NCBI GenBank assembly: GCA_016290715.1
Contig: JAEEUY010000020.1
Span: 1-14,369 of the forward strand
DNA length: 14,369 nucleotides
DNA from: Bacteroidales bacterium
Lineage (GTDB): Bacteria; Bacteroidota; Bacteroidia; Bacteroidales; WCHB1-69
Direction: 5' to 3'
The notes under the pieces: generated by a model
What the model was told of the DNA's origin: nothing
The model's input: the letters and a program-made list of their open reading frames with translations, nothing else
Database searches by the model: none
In this document: positions 1 through 6,213 of the stretch, in pieces
Position numbering within the stretch: position 1 is the stretch's first letter
Layout of the letters: each line of letters starts with the position of its first letter
Program-made: the position numbers and the translations under genes

Positions 1-454
1 ACGCCAAGGTCTCTTCACTCATGCCAAAAATAGCTCCAAATGAACTGAATAACAGCATGATCAGGATGATTACGAGATTGTGAACCCCTATTTTTTGAAA
101 AAATTTGTAGCGTTGTAGTTTCTGTGTGAAATTTAGAAAGGATAGGATTCCCGTGTCAATGGCTTTGGTCCCATTCATAATCCAAAAAGCGCCGCCAATC
201 ATCAGGATAAAAACAATGATATGGGCGCTCTTTTTGAAACCTTCGTAAAACGCGGTAAAAATTTGCCACGTTTGTGGCTGACTATCCACCTGATGGTAGG
301 AATCGGCAGCAACCACCTCTTTGGTTTCGTTGCCGATGGTTACAGTTTCTCTCTGATATTCGCCGCCAGGGATAATCCATGTGAGGATGGCACACAAGAC
401 GACGATAACAAATACGATGGTAAAGGTATGGGGGATTTTCCAGTTTTTAGCCAT
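1..454 (-). CDS. YfcC-family membrane transporter, N-terminal part (cut by window edge)
   Basis: The minus strand is open from an ATG at 454 to the window edge and gives 151 residues beginning MAKNWKIPHTF. A hydrophobic segment lies at about residues 11-28 and ends in TWIIPGGEY. An extracytoplasmic stretch follows, then a second membrane region around the motif FILMIGGAFWIMNGT and a third near the edge (NLVIILIMLLFSSFGAIFG). This order, with the WIIPGGEY and GGAF motifs, matches the YfcC/DcuC-like family of inner-membrane carriers. Members are often labelled C4-dicarboxylate or basic amino acid transporters, but the substrate cannot be read from this fragment. The start is only 2 bp after the lepB stop, so the two genes are probably co-transcribed. 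The C-terminal two-thirds or so is missing because the window ends. Confidence 0.8.
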   Translation of the reverse strand, partial: MAKNWKIPHTFTIVFVIVVLCAILTWIIPGGEYQRETVTIGNETKEVVAADSYHQVDSQPQTWQIFTAFYEGFKKSAHIIVFILMIGGAFWIMNGTKAIDTGILSFLNFTQKLQRYKFFQKIGVHNLVIILIMLLFSSFGAIFGMSEETLA

Positions 455-456
455 GG

Positions 457-1683
457 TTATCGGATGGATTTAAACATTCTATTCCAACGGATTTTCCCTT
501 CACCCCATGCCCTGAACTTGTCTAAAGAAAGCCAAACAAAAACAGGTTTTCCAACGATATGGTCTTCAGGAACAAAGCCCCAGTAGCGTGAGTCAGCGGA
601 ATTGTGCCGGTTGTCTCCCATCATGAAGTAATAGTCTTGTTGGAAAGTATAGGTTTGCGCTTCTTTCCCATTGATGAAAATTTTCCCGTCTTTTTGTTCT
701 AAAGTATTGTGTTCGTAATTCCTGATGATTTTGTCATAAAGAACAATGGTGGAATCGTTAATTTCTACAGTTGTTCCTTTGGAAGGTATTGTAATCGGGC
801 CAAAATTATCTTTATTCCATGCATAGCGGGGATCGTGTGGGAAAATGGCAGGGTTATACCCTTCTGATTCCATATAAATCTCCACTTTTTTCCCCATTTT
901 TTCTATGGCATTTTTCTGCTCTTTGCTTAAAAAGAAGAGGGAGACTTGGGGAACCACATCCTCTTCATTGATGCGCAGGTCCTTCATTTTTTTCTTGGCC
1001 AAGCCCCCTTCTACAAAATAGGAAAATTGCATTTTTTCCGGATTATAAGCAGCTTGGTCGTTAATGTATAATTGTCCGTTGATGATTTGTAATTTATCCC
1101 CATGAATGCCCACGCAACGTTTGACATAATTTTCGCGCTTGTCGCTAGGGCGTGCAATAATGGAATATTCTTTATGGACGGCCTCTCTTCCCTGACCGGC
1201 ATAATAAGGTTTGTTGCCATATTTGCTGAGGATATACGTTACCATTTCTGTAGGATAACGGTGCGCGATCATCTCTTTGTCGGCCGGAGAAGCGTTGGGA
1301 TTGAGTATGGCTTCAAATTCGCGCACGATGGCGTAGTAACTTTCACTTTGGCGTTCTAAGGCGACGGTATCGCCGTCAGGATAATTGAAAACGATGGGGT
1401 CATTGTTGCTGATTTTTTGCAGCGCAGGCAAGCGCATATAGTCAATCATAATCCAATCCAAATAGGAGGGGACTTTTTGCGTTCCTGCAATCGTGTGGTG
1501 CATGAAAGGAATGGCAAGTACTGTTTGCGGGATGCGGGCACCGTATCGGATTTTACTGACCCCTAAATAATCGCCCACCATTAAAGTTCCTTCCATGGAA
1601 GAGGTGGGAATAGCATACAATTCCAACCAGAAGGTGCGGAAAAGAAAAGCCGCCGCTACTGCAAAATAATGGCATCCCCCCAT
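457..1683 (-). CDS. lepB: Signal peptidase I, catalytic part (downstream of a frameshift)
   Basis: This frame carries the catalytic domain of signal peptidase I, which removes signal peptides from exported proteins at the periplasmic face of the inner membrane. In this 408-residue frame the Ser box IPTSSMEGTLMVGD places the nucleophile at Ser29. The general base Lys188 lies in NYVKRCVGIHGD, and box E (GDNRHNSADSRYWGFVP) is at about 356-372. About 158 residues separate Ser and Lys, far more than in E. coli LepB; a long insert is usual in Bacteroidota. The nominal start MGGCHYF is not real: the first six or so codons read the wrong frame of the upstream half. Homology continues into the 1656-2066 frame, and one extra base in the A-run at 1663-1666 would restore a 536-residue protein with Ser157 and Lys316. 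If the shift is real the gene is broken; a sequencing or assembly error is more likely because the enzyme is normally essential. Confidence 0.93.
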   Translation of the reverse strand: MGGCHYFAVAAAFLFRTFWLELYAIPTSSMEGTLMVGDYLGVSKIRYGARIPQTVLAIPFMHHTIAGTQKVPSYLDWIMIDYMRLPALQKISNNDPIVFNYPDGDTVALERQSESYYAIVREFEAILNPNASPADKEMIAHRYPTEMVTYILSKYGNKPYYAGQGREAVHKEYSIIARPSDKRENYVKRCVGIHGDKLQIINGQLYINDQAAYNPEKMQFSYFVEGGLAKKKMKDLRINEEDVVPQVSLFFLSKEQKNAIEKMGKKVEIYMESEGYNPAIFPHDPRYAWNKDNFGPITIPSKGTTVEINDSTIVLYDKIIRNYEHNTLEQKDGKIFINGKEAQTYTFQQDYYFMMGDNRHNSADSRYWGFVPEDHIVGKPVFVWLSLDKFRAWGEGKIRWNRMFKSIR

Positions 1684-2066
1684 TCACGGGCTTTGCTTTT
1701 TTTGAATTTGGGCAGATCTTTGAGGGGAGTGAATTTCTCATTAGGCGCAAATCCTAAATAGGGGAGATAAATGAAATAGAAAAAAGTGCCCAAAAGCAGC
1801 GGGATATAGCTGGTTTTACCAAATAAGCGGATGGTTTTCCATATCATCAGGTACCCCATAAAAATATTGAGGAAAGGAATAATGTACAAATAAATCCACC
1901 AGTGGGGGCGGGAAATCACATTTAACCAAATCCAAATACGATACCCGGGTATGAGTGCTTTCCATCCCTTTTCGCCCGCTTTGCTAAAAATGGTCCATAA
2001 ACCTATATTGAATCCTATATATTTGATTACTAATATAATGTAAAATGTCGTTGCTGTGATAGTCAT
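1656..2066 (-). CDS. lepB: Signal peptidase I, N-terminal membrane part (upstream of the frameshift)
   Basis: This 136-residue frame starts at the ATG at 2066 and has three hydrophobic segments, at about residues 7-26, 55-76 and 88-105. It ends in KSKAREWGDAIILQ. The KAREW-DAI motif normally runs directly into the membrane helix before the signal peptidase Ser box (DAIIFAVAAAFLFRTF). Here the reading stops two codons later, and the expected continuation sits in the adjacent frame. This is therefore the N-terminal half of the lepB gene, not an independent protein. The extra N-terminal membrane segments with the WKALIPGY and WWIYLYIIP patterns are typical of Bacteroidota LepB. A weak promoter-like TACGTTTT lies upstream at 2089-2096 on the minus strand. 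Taken alone, annotation software would probably call it a hypothetical or DUF5684-like protein. Confidence 0.85.
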   Translation of the reverse strand: MTITATTFYIILVIKYIGFNIGLWTIFSKAGEKGWKALIPGYRIWIWLNVISRPHWWIYLYIIPFLNIFMGYLMIWKTIRLFGKTSYIPLLLGTFFYFIYLPYLGFAPNEKFTPLKDLPKFKKSKAREWGDAIILQ

Positions 2067-2096
2067 AAGAATTGATGATATTTAAATAAAAACGTA

Positions 2097-2111
2097 ACTC
2101 ATTTAACGAGT
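2097..2111. promoter_or_regulatory. 15-bp imperfect palindrome, candidate operator
   Basis: ACTCATTTAACGAGT reads almost the same on both strands: 12 of 14 non-central bases are symmetric, with ACTC and GAGT as perfect outer arms. It lies in the divergent gap between lepB and the hemerythrin gene, about 50 bp upstream of the latter's putative -7 element. The position suits an activator or repressor site for either gene. I recognise no known regulator for this motif, and one copy of this length in AT-rich DNA could be chance. Confidence 0.3.
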
Positions 2112-2161
2112 AGAAAATGAAAATATTATCATGGGAGGTGCGGCCGATGAATAAAAATCTT

Positions 2162-2169
2162 TATTTTTG
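2162..2169 (+). promoter_or_regulatory. Bacteroidota-type -7 promoter element for the hemerythrin/LuxR pair
   Basis: TATTTTTG fits the primary-sigma -7 consensus TAnnTTTG of Bacteroidota. Transcription would start near 2175, leaving a leader of about 25 bases before the ATG at 2200. No good TTTG -33 element is seen at the usual spacing, which would fit a promoter that needs an activator. The call rests on the -7 element and its position only. Confidence 0.45.
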
Positions 2170-2199
2170 TATCGTTTTTGAAATTATTAAATAGTGCCG

Positions 2200-2880
2200 A
2201 TGTATTTTACAAAAAACATGAAATTAGCCGATGTACTTTTGGCCAATCACAGTTTGGTATTGATGTTGCAACGATTTAACATCCCACTGGGATTCGGTGA
2301 AAAGACGGTGGCTGAGGTTTGTGCACAACATAAAGTGGATTGTGCCTTTTTTCTTCTTATTTGCAATGTATATACCCATGACGATTATTTGCCGACGGAG
2401 GCAGAGTTGGACGCTACCGATATGTCAGGGTTGGTGAACTATCTGGTGGAGTCCCACCAGTATTACTTGGTGGAAAGGATTCCGCATATCGAGCGGCATT
2501 TAAATAGAATCGCCGACGCGTGCAAACAGGAACATAAAACGATTTTGCTTCGCTTTTTCAATGATTATAAGACGGAGGTTTATCATCACTTTTCCTATGA
2601 GGAGGAAACGGTATTCCCCTACATTCAAGGTCTTCATCATGGTTTGAAAGACAGTAAATATTGTATTAATCAGTTTGAAGAGAATCATAGCAATATTGAG
2701 GATAAGTTGGGTGATTTGACCAATATTATCATCAAGTATTTGCCAGGCGACATCATGCCCAAAGAGCGGGTGTCGTTGATGTTTGATATTTTTCAATTAT
2801 CCAATGACTTGAATAAGCATAGCTTGATTGAAGAGAAAATATTAATCCCGTACGTTGAATCATTAGAAAAGAAATTGTAA
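2200..2880 (+). CDS. YtfE/RIC-like di-iron hemerythrin-domain protein
   Basis: The protein has 226 residues from the ATG at 2200; an in-frame GTG at 2194 is possible but less likely. Residues 1 to about 60 resemble the ScdA_N (DUF542) domain of iron-centre repair proteins, but the usual Cys-Cys is replaced: the equivalent stretch reads IPLGFGEKTVAEV. The rest is a helical hemerythrin-like domain. Counting from the ATG, candidate ligands are His86, His130, Glu134, His163, His207 and Glu211. This order and spacing closely match the His/Glu di-iron set of E. coli YtfE (His84, His129, Glu133, His160, His204, Glu208). Family members act in the cytoplasm in repair of iron-sulphur clusters or in nitric oxide/oxygen responses. 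The stop is 1 bp before the LuxR-type regulator, so the two are almost certainly co-transcribed, and a sensory role is plausible. Confidence 0.83.
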   Translation: MYFTKNMKLADVLLANHSLVLMLQRFNIPLGFGEKTVAEVCAQHKVDCAFFLLICNVYTHDDYLPTEAELDATDMSGLVNYLVESHQYYLVERIPHIERHLNRIADACKQEHKTILLRFFNDYKTEVYHHFSYEEETVFPYIQGLHHGLKDSKYCINQFEENHSNIEDKLGDLTNIIIKYLPGDIMPKERVSLMFDIFQLSNDLNKHSLIEEKILIPYVESLEKKL

Positions 2881-2881
2881 A

Positions 2882-3493
2882 ATGGGAAAGATCAGAATTT
2901 TACTAATTGAGAGTTCCCCCATTGTGGCGCAAGGACTGCAAGCATTGATTCAGTCGGGAGGGCGTATGGAGGTGGTGGCTGTAGCTCATTCTTTGGAACG
3001 GATTCAGGAGAGGTTGGTACTGAATAATCCGGATGTGGTGATTTTGAATCCGCTGTTATTGGATTATTCTAAAAGGTTGATTTTTAGATCTTTGTTTCAA
3101 GACAAGCCCAACATGCCTATTTTGGCCTTGGTCTATTCTTATTTTGACAAGCAGTGGTTGGGAAGTTTTGATGGGGTGATTGAAATAGAGGATGACCGTT
3201 TTCACCTAGAGAAAAAAATTGAAGAAGTGGTTAGTGCTGCGAATGGGCGAAATGATAATTTGGAAGTTTATGAGTTGTCGGATCGTGAGCGCGAAGTGCT
3301 TATTGAATTGGCTAAAGGATTGATGAATAAGGAAATTGCTGCCAAGCTGCACATCTCTATTCATACAGTTGTTACTCATCGGAAAAACATTGTACGCAAA
3401 ACGGGTATCAAGTCGGCCGCTGGTTTGGCGGTTTATGCTTTGCTTAATAATTTATTGGAAGAGCGTGACTTGGAAACAGTATATGGCGGTTAG
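2882..3493 (+). CDS. LuxR/NarL-type regulator with a degenerate receiver domain
   Basis: The protein has 203 residues. Residues 1 to about 120 have the receiver-domain fold pattern, starting IRILLIESSPIVAQGLQAL. Residues about 130-195 form a LuxR-type DNA-binding helix-turn-helix (LSDREREVL, then GLMNKEIAAKLHISIHTVVT), with strong identity to the family consensus. The receiver has lost its chemistry. The acidic pair after the first strand is Glu10-Ser11 instead of Asp-Asp, and the phosphoacceptor Asp aligns with Asn56 in PDVVILNP. The conserved Thr/Ser and Lys are not evident either. It is therefore probably not controlled by a histidine kinase. With the hemerythrin gene 1 bp upstream, control by that protein or by a small ligand is a reasonable inference. 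Its 3' end overlaps the convergent aminotransferase gene by 4 bp. Confidence 0.87.
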   Translation: MGKIRILLIESSPIVAQGLQALIQSGGRMEVVAVAHSLERIQERLVLNNPDVVILNPLLLDYSKRLIFRSLFQDKPNMPILALVYSYFDKQWLGSFDGVIEIEDDRFHLEKKIEEVVSAANGRNDNLEVYELSDREREVLIELAKGLMNKEIAAKLHISIHTVVTHRKNIVRKTGIKSAAGLAVYALLNNLLEERDLETVYGG

Positions 3494-4656
3494 CCGATAG
3501 CCGCTTCCAGTTGGTGCATGGCTTTTTCCACCACGCTGCGAGGGCAGGCAAGATTGATACGCATGAAATGATCGCCTTCACGTCCAAAAATGCGACCGTC
3601 ATTAAAGGCTACTTTGGCACGTTGAATCATCAGCGCACACAATTCTTCATGTGTCATACCCAATCCGCGGCAATCCACCCACAACAGATAGGTGGCTTCA
3701 TGAGAAAAAGTTTGCAGCATGGGAAGCTTTTGGGCGATGAAATCCTGACAATAATGAACATTACCATCAATATAGTCCAGCAGCTGTTCCAACCAGTCTT
3801 CCCCATGGTTGTAGGCGGCTTCGGTAGCTTTGATGCCGAAGATATTGCCAAAAATATGCACAGCCTCTTCCATCGTGTAAAGAAACTTTTTGCGCCAATC
3901 GGGATTGGGGATGATGATTTCTGAAGTGGCGAGTCCGGCAATATTAAAGGTTTTGCTTGGAGCCATACAGGTAATGGTATTTTGGGCGATTTCCTCGGAA
4001 AGAGAAGCGACGGGCGTGTGTTTGAACCCCCGCATAATCAAATCGGAGTGGATTTCATCAGATATCAGCATACAATGATACTTTAAGCATAATTCAGCTA
4101 CCTGTTTCAGTTCTGTCGCTGTCCAGCATCTTCCTACTGGATTATGCGGATTGCTGATAATCATCATTTTAGCCCCTGCTTTCAGTTTGTTTTCTAAGTC
4201 TTCATAATCCATTTGGTAGGTGCCATCCTTAATAACCAGCGGATTGCGAACAATTTTTCGACCCTGGTTCTCAACTACAAAGTAGAACGGATGGTAAACA
4301 GGTGGTTGCACAATAATGGAGTCCCCCGTTTGGGTGAAGGTTTGTACTAAAAACGAAAGCCCGGGAACGATGCCAGGGGAAAACGTAATCCAATCTTTTT
4401 CTATTTTCCATTGGTGCCGCCGCCACATCCATCCGGCAATAGCGTCATAAAATGATTCTGAAAGGTAGGTGTAACCCAATATGGGATGTTGCAAGCGTTC
4501 TTGCAAAGCGTGAATGATACAGTCGGGAGTTTTGAAATCCATATCAGCCACCCACATGGGAATGAGGTCTTCACGACCATAAAATTTGGAGGTGAAGTCA
4601 TATTTTAAACTTCCTGTATTGGCACGGGAAATGATTTCATCAAAATTATATTTCAT
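3490..4656 (-). CDS. MalY/PatB-type PLP enzyme (cystathionine beta-lyase/aminotransferase)
   Basis: This is a 388-residue fold-type I PLP enzyme, the usual length for the MalY/PatB family. The opening pattern (YDFTSKFYGREDLIPMWVADMDF) is diagnostic of that family. Other landmarks are the cofactor-contacting SNPHNPVGR at about 168-176, SDEIHSDL at 199-206, the Schiff-base Lys235 in MAPSKTFNIAGL, and the substrate carboxylate Arg366 in FMRINLACPR. Relatives cleave C-S bonds in cystathionine or cysteine, releasing ammonia, pyruvate and a thiol or sulphide. Several also act as aminotransferases, so the exact substrate is open. The gene starts 11 bp after the PspC-domain gene and is probably in its transcript. 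Its 3' end overlaps the convergent LuxR gene by 4 bp, leaving no intergenic terminator. Confidence 0.9.
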   Translation of the reverse strand: MKYNFDEIISRANTGSLKYDFTSKFYGREDLIPMWVADMDFKTPDCIIHALQERLQHPILGYTYLSESFYDAIAGWMWRRHQWKIEKDWITFSPGIVPGLSFLVQTFTQTGDSIIVQPPVYHPFYFVVENQGRKIVRNPLVIKDGTYQMDYEDLENKLKAGAKMMIISNPHNPVGRCWTATELKQVAELCLKYHCMLISDEIHSDLIMRGFKHTPVASLSEEIAQNTITCMAPSKTFNIAGLATSEIIIPNPDWRKKFLYTMEEAVHIFGNIFGIKATEAAYNHGEDWLEQLLDYIDGNVHYCQDFIAQKLPMLQTFSHEATYLLWVDCRGLGMTHEELCALMIQRAKVAFNDGRIFGREGDHFMRINLACPRSVVEKAMHQLEAAIG

Positions 4657-4667
4657 TTGGGGAGGTT

Positions 4668-4856
4668 TTACATTTCAGGGGCGGCAAGCCAAATGACCAG
4701 ATAAATCAGAAAGCCGGAACCAAAACAAAGTAAGGCAACAAGAAAAATGATTCGGATGATGGTCGGGTCAATCTCCAAATACTCTCCCAAGCCACCACAA
4801 ACACCGGCGATTTTTTTGTCCGTTGAACTGCGATAAAATTTTTTATAATCACTCAT
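4668..4856 (-). CDS. PspC-domain small membrane protein
   Basis: The 62-residue protein begins MSDYKKFYRSSTDKKIAGVC. The core motif KKIAGVCGGLGEYLEIDP and the following I-R-I-I-F pattern are the signature of the PspC domain (phage-shock protein C). One transmembrane helix lies at about residues 33-59 and ends LVIWLAAPEM. The gene consists of almost nothing but the domain, as is common for stand-alone PspC proteins. PspC proteins respond to inner-membrane stress in proteobacteria by interacting with PspA/PspB; no psp partners are seen here, so the role is unknown. It lies 46 bp downstream of the repeat-protein gene and 11 bp upstream of the MalY-type gene on the same strand. Confidence 0.9.
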   Translation of the reverse strand: MSDYKKFYRSSTDKKIAGVCGGLGEYLEIDPTIIRIIFLVALLCFGSGFLIYLVIWLAAPEM

Positions 4857-4902
4857 AGCTATGGAAATGAAGTTTTTTTAATGATTCTTTCTATTTTTTC
4901 TG

Positions 4903-5292
4903 TTACATAAAGAAGTAGAAAAAGAGGATGATCTGGTGCCGGCGCAAACCGCTGGCGCGACCGATTTGGTGTCCGGAGCCATCATAGATGTATTCACCGC
5001 TGATTTTTCCGATCTGATGTCCGGAGCCGTCGTAGAGATAGTCGCCACTGATTTTTCCGATCTGATGTCCGGAGCCGTCGTAGATATACTCGCCGCTGAT
5101 TTTCCCAATCTGGTGCCCGGAGCCGTCATAGATGTATTCACCGCTCACTTTTCCGATTTGATGTCCGGAGCCGTCGTAATAGTACTCGCCGCTAATTTTG
5201 CCGATTTGATGTCCGGAGCCGTCGTACATATATTGGGCATGGGCACCTATAGTGCAGAGGGTTAAAATAAAAAGTGCCAGAATTTTTTTCAT
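4903..5292 (-). CDS. Secreted protein of six 16-residue YDGSGHQIG repeats
   Basis: The protein has 129 residues from the ATG at 5292. The longer start at 5325 is rejected because it adds 11 residues before an obvious signal peptide and would leave almost no leader after the putative promoter. Residues 1-20 (MKKILALFILTLCTIGAHAQ) are a clear signal peptide. Residues 22-117 are six copies of a 16-residue unit of the form YDGSGHQIGKISGEY plus one variable residue. A basic, aromatic-rich tail follows (RRHQIILFFYFFM). The Y-D-x-x-G-x-x-I-G-x-I pattern resembles small secreted Bacteroidota proteins described as beta-flower folds; that assignment is from memory and uncertain. It is probably periplasmic or surface-exposed; its function is unknown. 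It leads the unit with the PspC-domain and MalY-type genes. Confidence 0.78.
   Translation of the reverse strand: MKKILALFILTLCTIGAHAQYMYDGSGHQIGKISGEYYYDGSGHQIGKVSGEYIYDGSGHQIGKISGEYIYDGSGHQIGKISGDYLYDGSGHQIGKISGEYIYDGSGHQIGRASGLRRHQIILFFYFFM
4942..5229 (-). repeat. Six tandem 48-bp coding repeats
   Basis: Six in-frame 48-bp units encode residues 22-117 of the secreted repeat protein. The segment coding YDGSGHQIG is almost invariant in protein sequence, with scattered synonymous differences (for example GGAGCCGTCGTA versus GGAGCCATCATA on the plus strand). The last unit is the most divergent (GRASGLR). Strong protein conservation with silent DNA variation suggests selection on the repeat fold and not only recent slippage. 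There are no spacers, so this is not a CRISPR array. Confidence 0.92.
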
Positions 5293-5329
5293 GATAGCAG
5301 AGGTTAAAAGCATATTAAAATTCATTTGG

Positions 5330-5337
5330 CAAAATTA
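5330..5337 (-). promoter_or_regulatory. -7 promoter element for the repeat protein/PspC/MalY unit
   Basis: On the minus strand the bases read TAATTTTG, followed by CC, matching TAnnTTTG. The transcript would begin near 5323, giving about 30 bases of leader before the ATG at 5292 and supporting that start. No TTTG was found at the -33 position. Confidence 0.5.
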
Positions 5338-5551
5338 ACCTTTTTTGTTTAATAGTGGATTGGGCAGGAAAAACTTTATTGTTGTTTATCACAGCTTTTG
5401 GAGAGCATATAAAGTCCCATACAAAAGATTTTTTTGAAAATCATTCGCAAGACCAAATGATTCCGAACGAAAAAGCAAAGGTTGGAGTTCAGATGAAAAA
5501 GGCGATTGTGGGAGAATTTCATTTTCTATTTTCTTTTCTCTTCAAATTTAT

Positions 5552-5559
5552 TAATTTTG
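5552..5559 (+). promoter_or_regulatory. -7 promoter element for the 5625 gene
   Basis: TAATTTTG followed by CAGC matches the Bacteroidota -7 consensus, including the frequently seen CA after the G. A T-rich stretch (TTTTCTTTTC) lies around the expected -33 region but without an exact TTTG. The predicted start is near 5566, about 60 bases before the ATG. It probably drives the 5625 gene, aspC and lpxH together. Confidence 0.55.
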
Positions 5560-5624
5560 CAGCGATAAAAAATCATTGTGTGAGAGGCACGAAAAAGATG
5601 GTGTAATTTTAAAAAGAGTAAATT

Positions 5625-6170
5625 ATGGAAGAAAAAGATTTTCAAGTAGGCACGCGCATTGAGCATGAAAAATATGGTGAAGGTATTATTAGTCAGAATA
5701 ATGCATTGACATACAAAGCAATTTTTGTTCGCGGTGGTGAGTTGGAGTTTTCAAAAATGAATGCACAATACAGTGTGGTGGAAGCGAGTCCGCGGGCAGT
5801 GGAGGAGGAGGGCCCCAAGTTAAATATTAAGGAAGTTGAACGTCTTTTCACCCATCTCTTAAGCAAATATAATGGCATTGAGAATAAGGTGGCTTTAGGT
5901 AAAAAGTGGGAAGGGGGCATGATGATTTTGCAGCCGGCAAACCGCGATTTAAAACCCAAAGAGATGCCCATAGAAACTTTTTTCCATAAAATTGTGATGA
6001 TGCGCGACCGGTTGAGAGTTTTGGAACAGAATATCAATAGCAATGATGCATTGAGCGACGAAGAAAAAGTCAATTTACAGCAATATATAACTCGCATTTA
6101 TGGTTCTATGACCTCTTTTAACATTTTGTTTGACGACAAAGAGGATTATTTTGTGGGCACCAAATTATAA
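5625..6170 (+). CDS. Uncharacterised protein with a Tudor/CarD-like N-terminal domain
   Basis: The protein has 181 residues. Residues 6 to about 50 (FQVGTRIEHEKYGEGIISQ, then a beta-rich stretch ending LEFSKMNAQYSVV) follow the pattern G-x-x-V/I-x-H-x-x-Y/F-G-x-G-x-I. That pattern is seen in RNA-polymerase- or nucleic-acid-binding Tudor-like folds, such as the UvrD C-terminus and CarD. The remainder is mostly helical and charged, with no signal peptide or membrane segment. A central stretch (GKKWEGGMMILQPANRDLKPKEMPIETFFHKIVMMRDRLRVLEQ, about 92-135) looks conserved-domain-like but I do not recognise it. It lies 43 bp before aspC on the same strand. A role in binding polymerase or nucleic acid is an inference from the first domain only. 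Confidence 0.7.
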   Translation: MEEKDFQVGTRIEHEKYGEGIISQNNALTYKAIFVRGGELEFSKMNAQYSVVEASPRAVEEEGPKLNIKEVERLFTHLLSKYNGIENKVALGKKWEGGMMILQPANRDLKPKEMPIETFFHKIVMMRDRLRVLEQNINSNDALSDEEKVNLQQYITRIYGSMTSFNILFDDKEDYFVGTKL

Positions 6171-6213
6171 TGGGGTTGATCCGGAAAAGAAATGAATATC
6201 AAAAAAATATACT

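Larger units (their letters stand above)
5293..5624. other. 332-bp divergent intergenic region with two putative promoters
   Basis: This AT-rich gap separates the minus-strand repeat-protein gene from the plus-strand gene at 5625. It holds a -7 element for each direction (5330-5337 and 5552-5559). An 83-codon open frame at 5355-5606 has no domain, lies over the plus-strand promoter and has an atypical composition, so it was not called as a gene. No structured RNA, riboswitch or convincing terminator was seen. Confidence 0.6.

Noticed and set aside
4942..5229. Possible CRISPR-like array of 48-bp repeats
   Set aside because: The repeats are directly adjacent, without unique spacers, and encode an in-frame protein.
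4936..5265. 109-codon plus-strand open frame across the repeats
   Set aside because: It is antisense to the repeat gene and stays open only because the 48-bp unit lacks stops in that frame; it has no signal peptide, start context or plausible domain.
5427..5442. AT-rich inverted repeat GATTTT/AAAATC
   Set aside because: The stem is almost all A-T pairs and there is no nearby gene end on the correct side, so it is not a credible terminator.
5355..5606. 83-codon plus-strand open frame in the divergent gap
   Set aside because: It has no recognisable domain and an odd composition, and it lies over a well-matched promoter for the 5625 gene.
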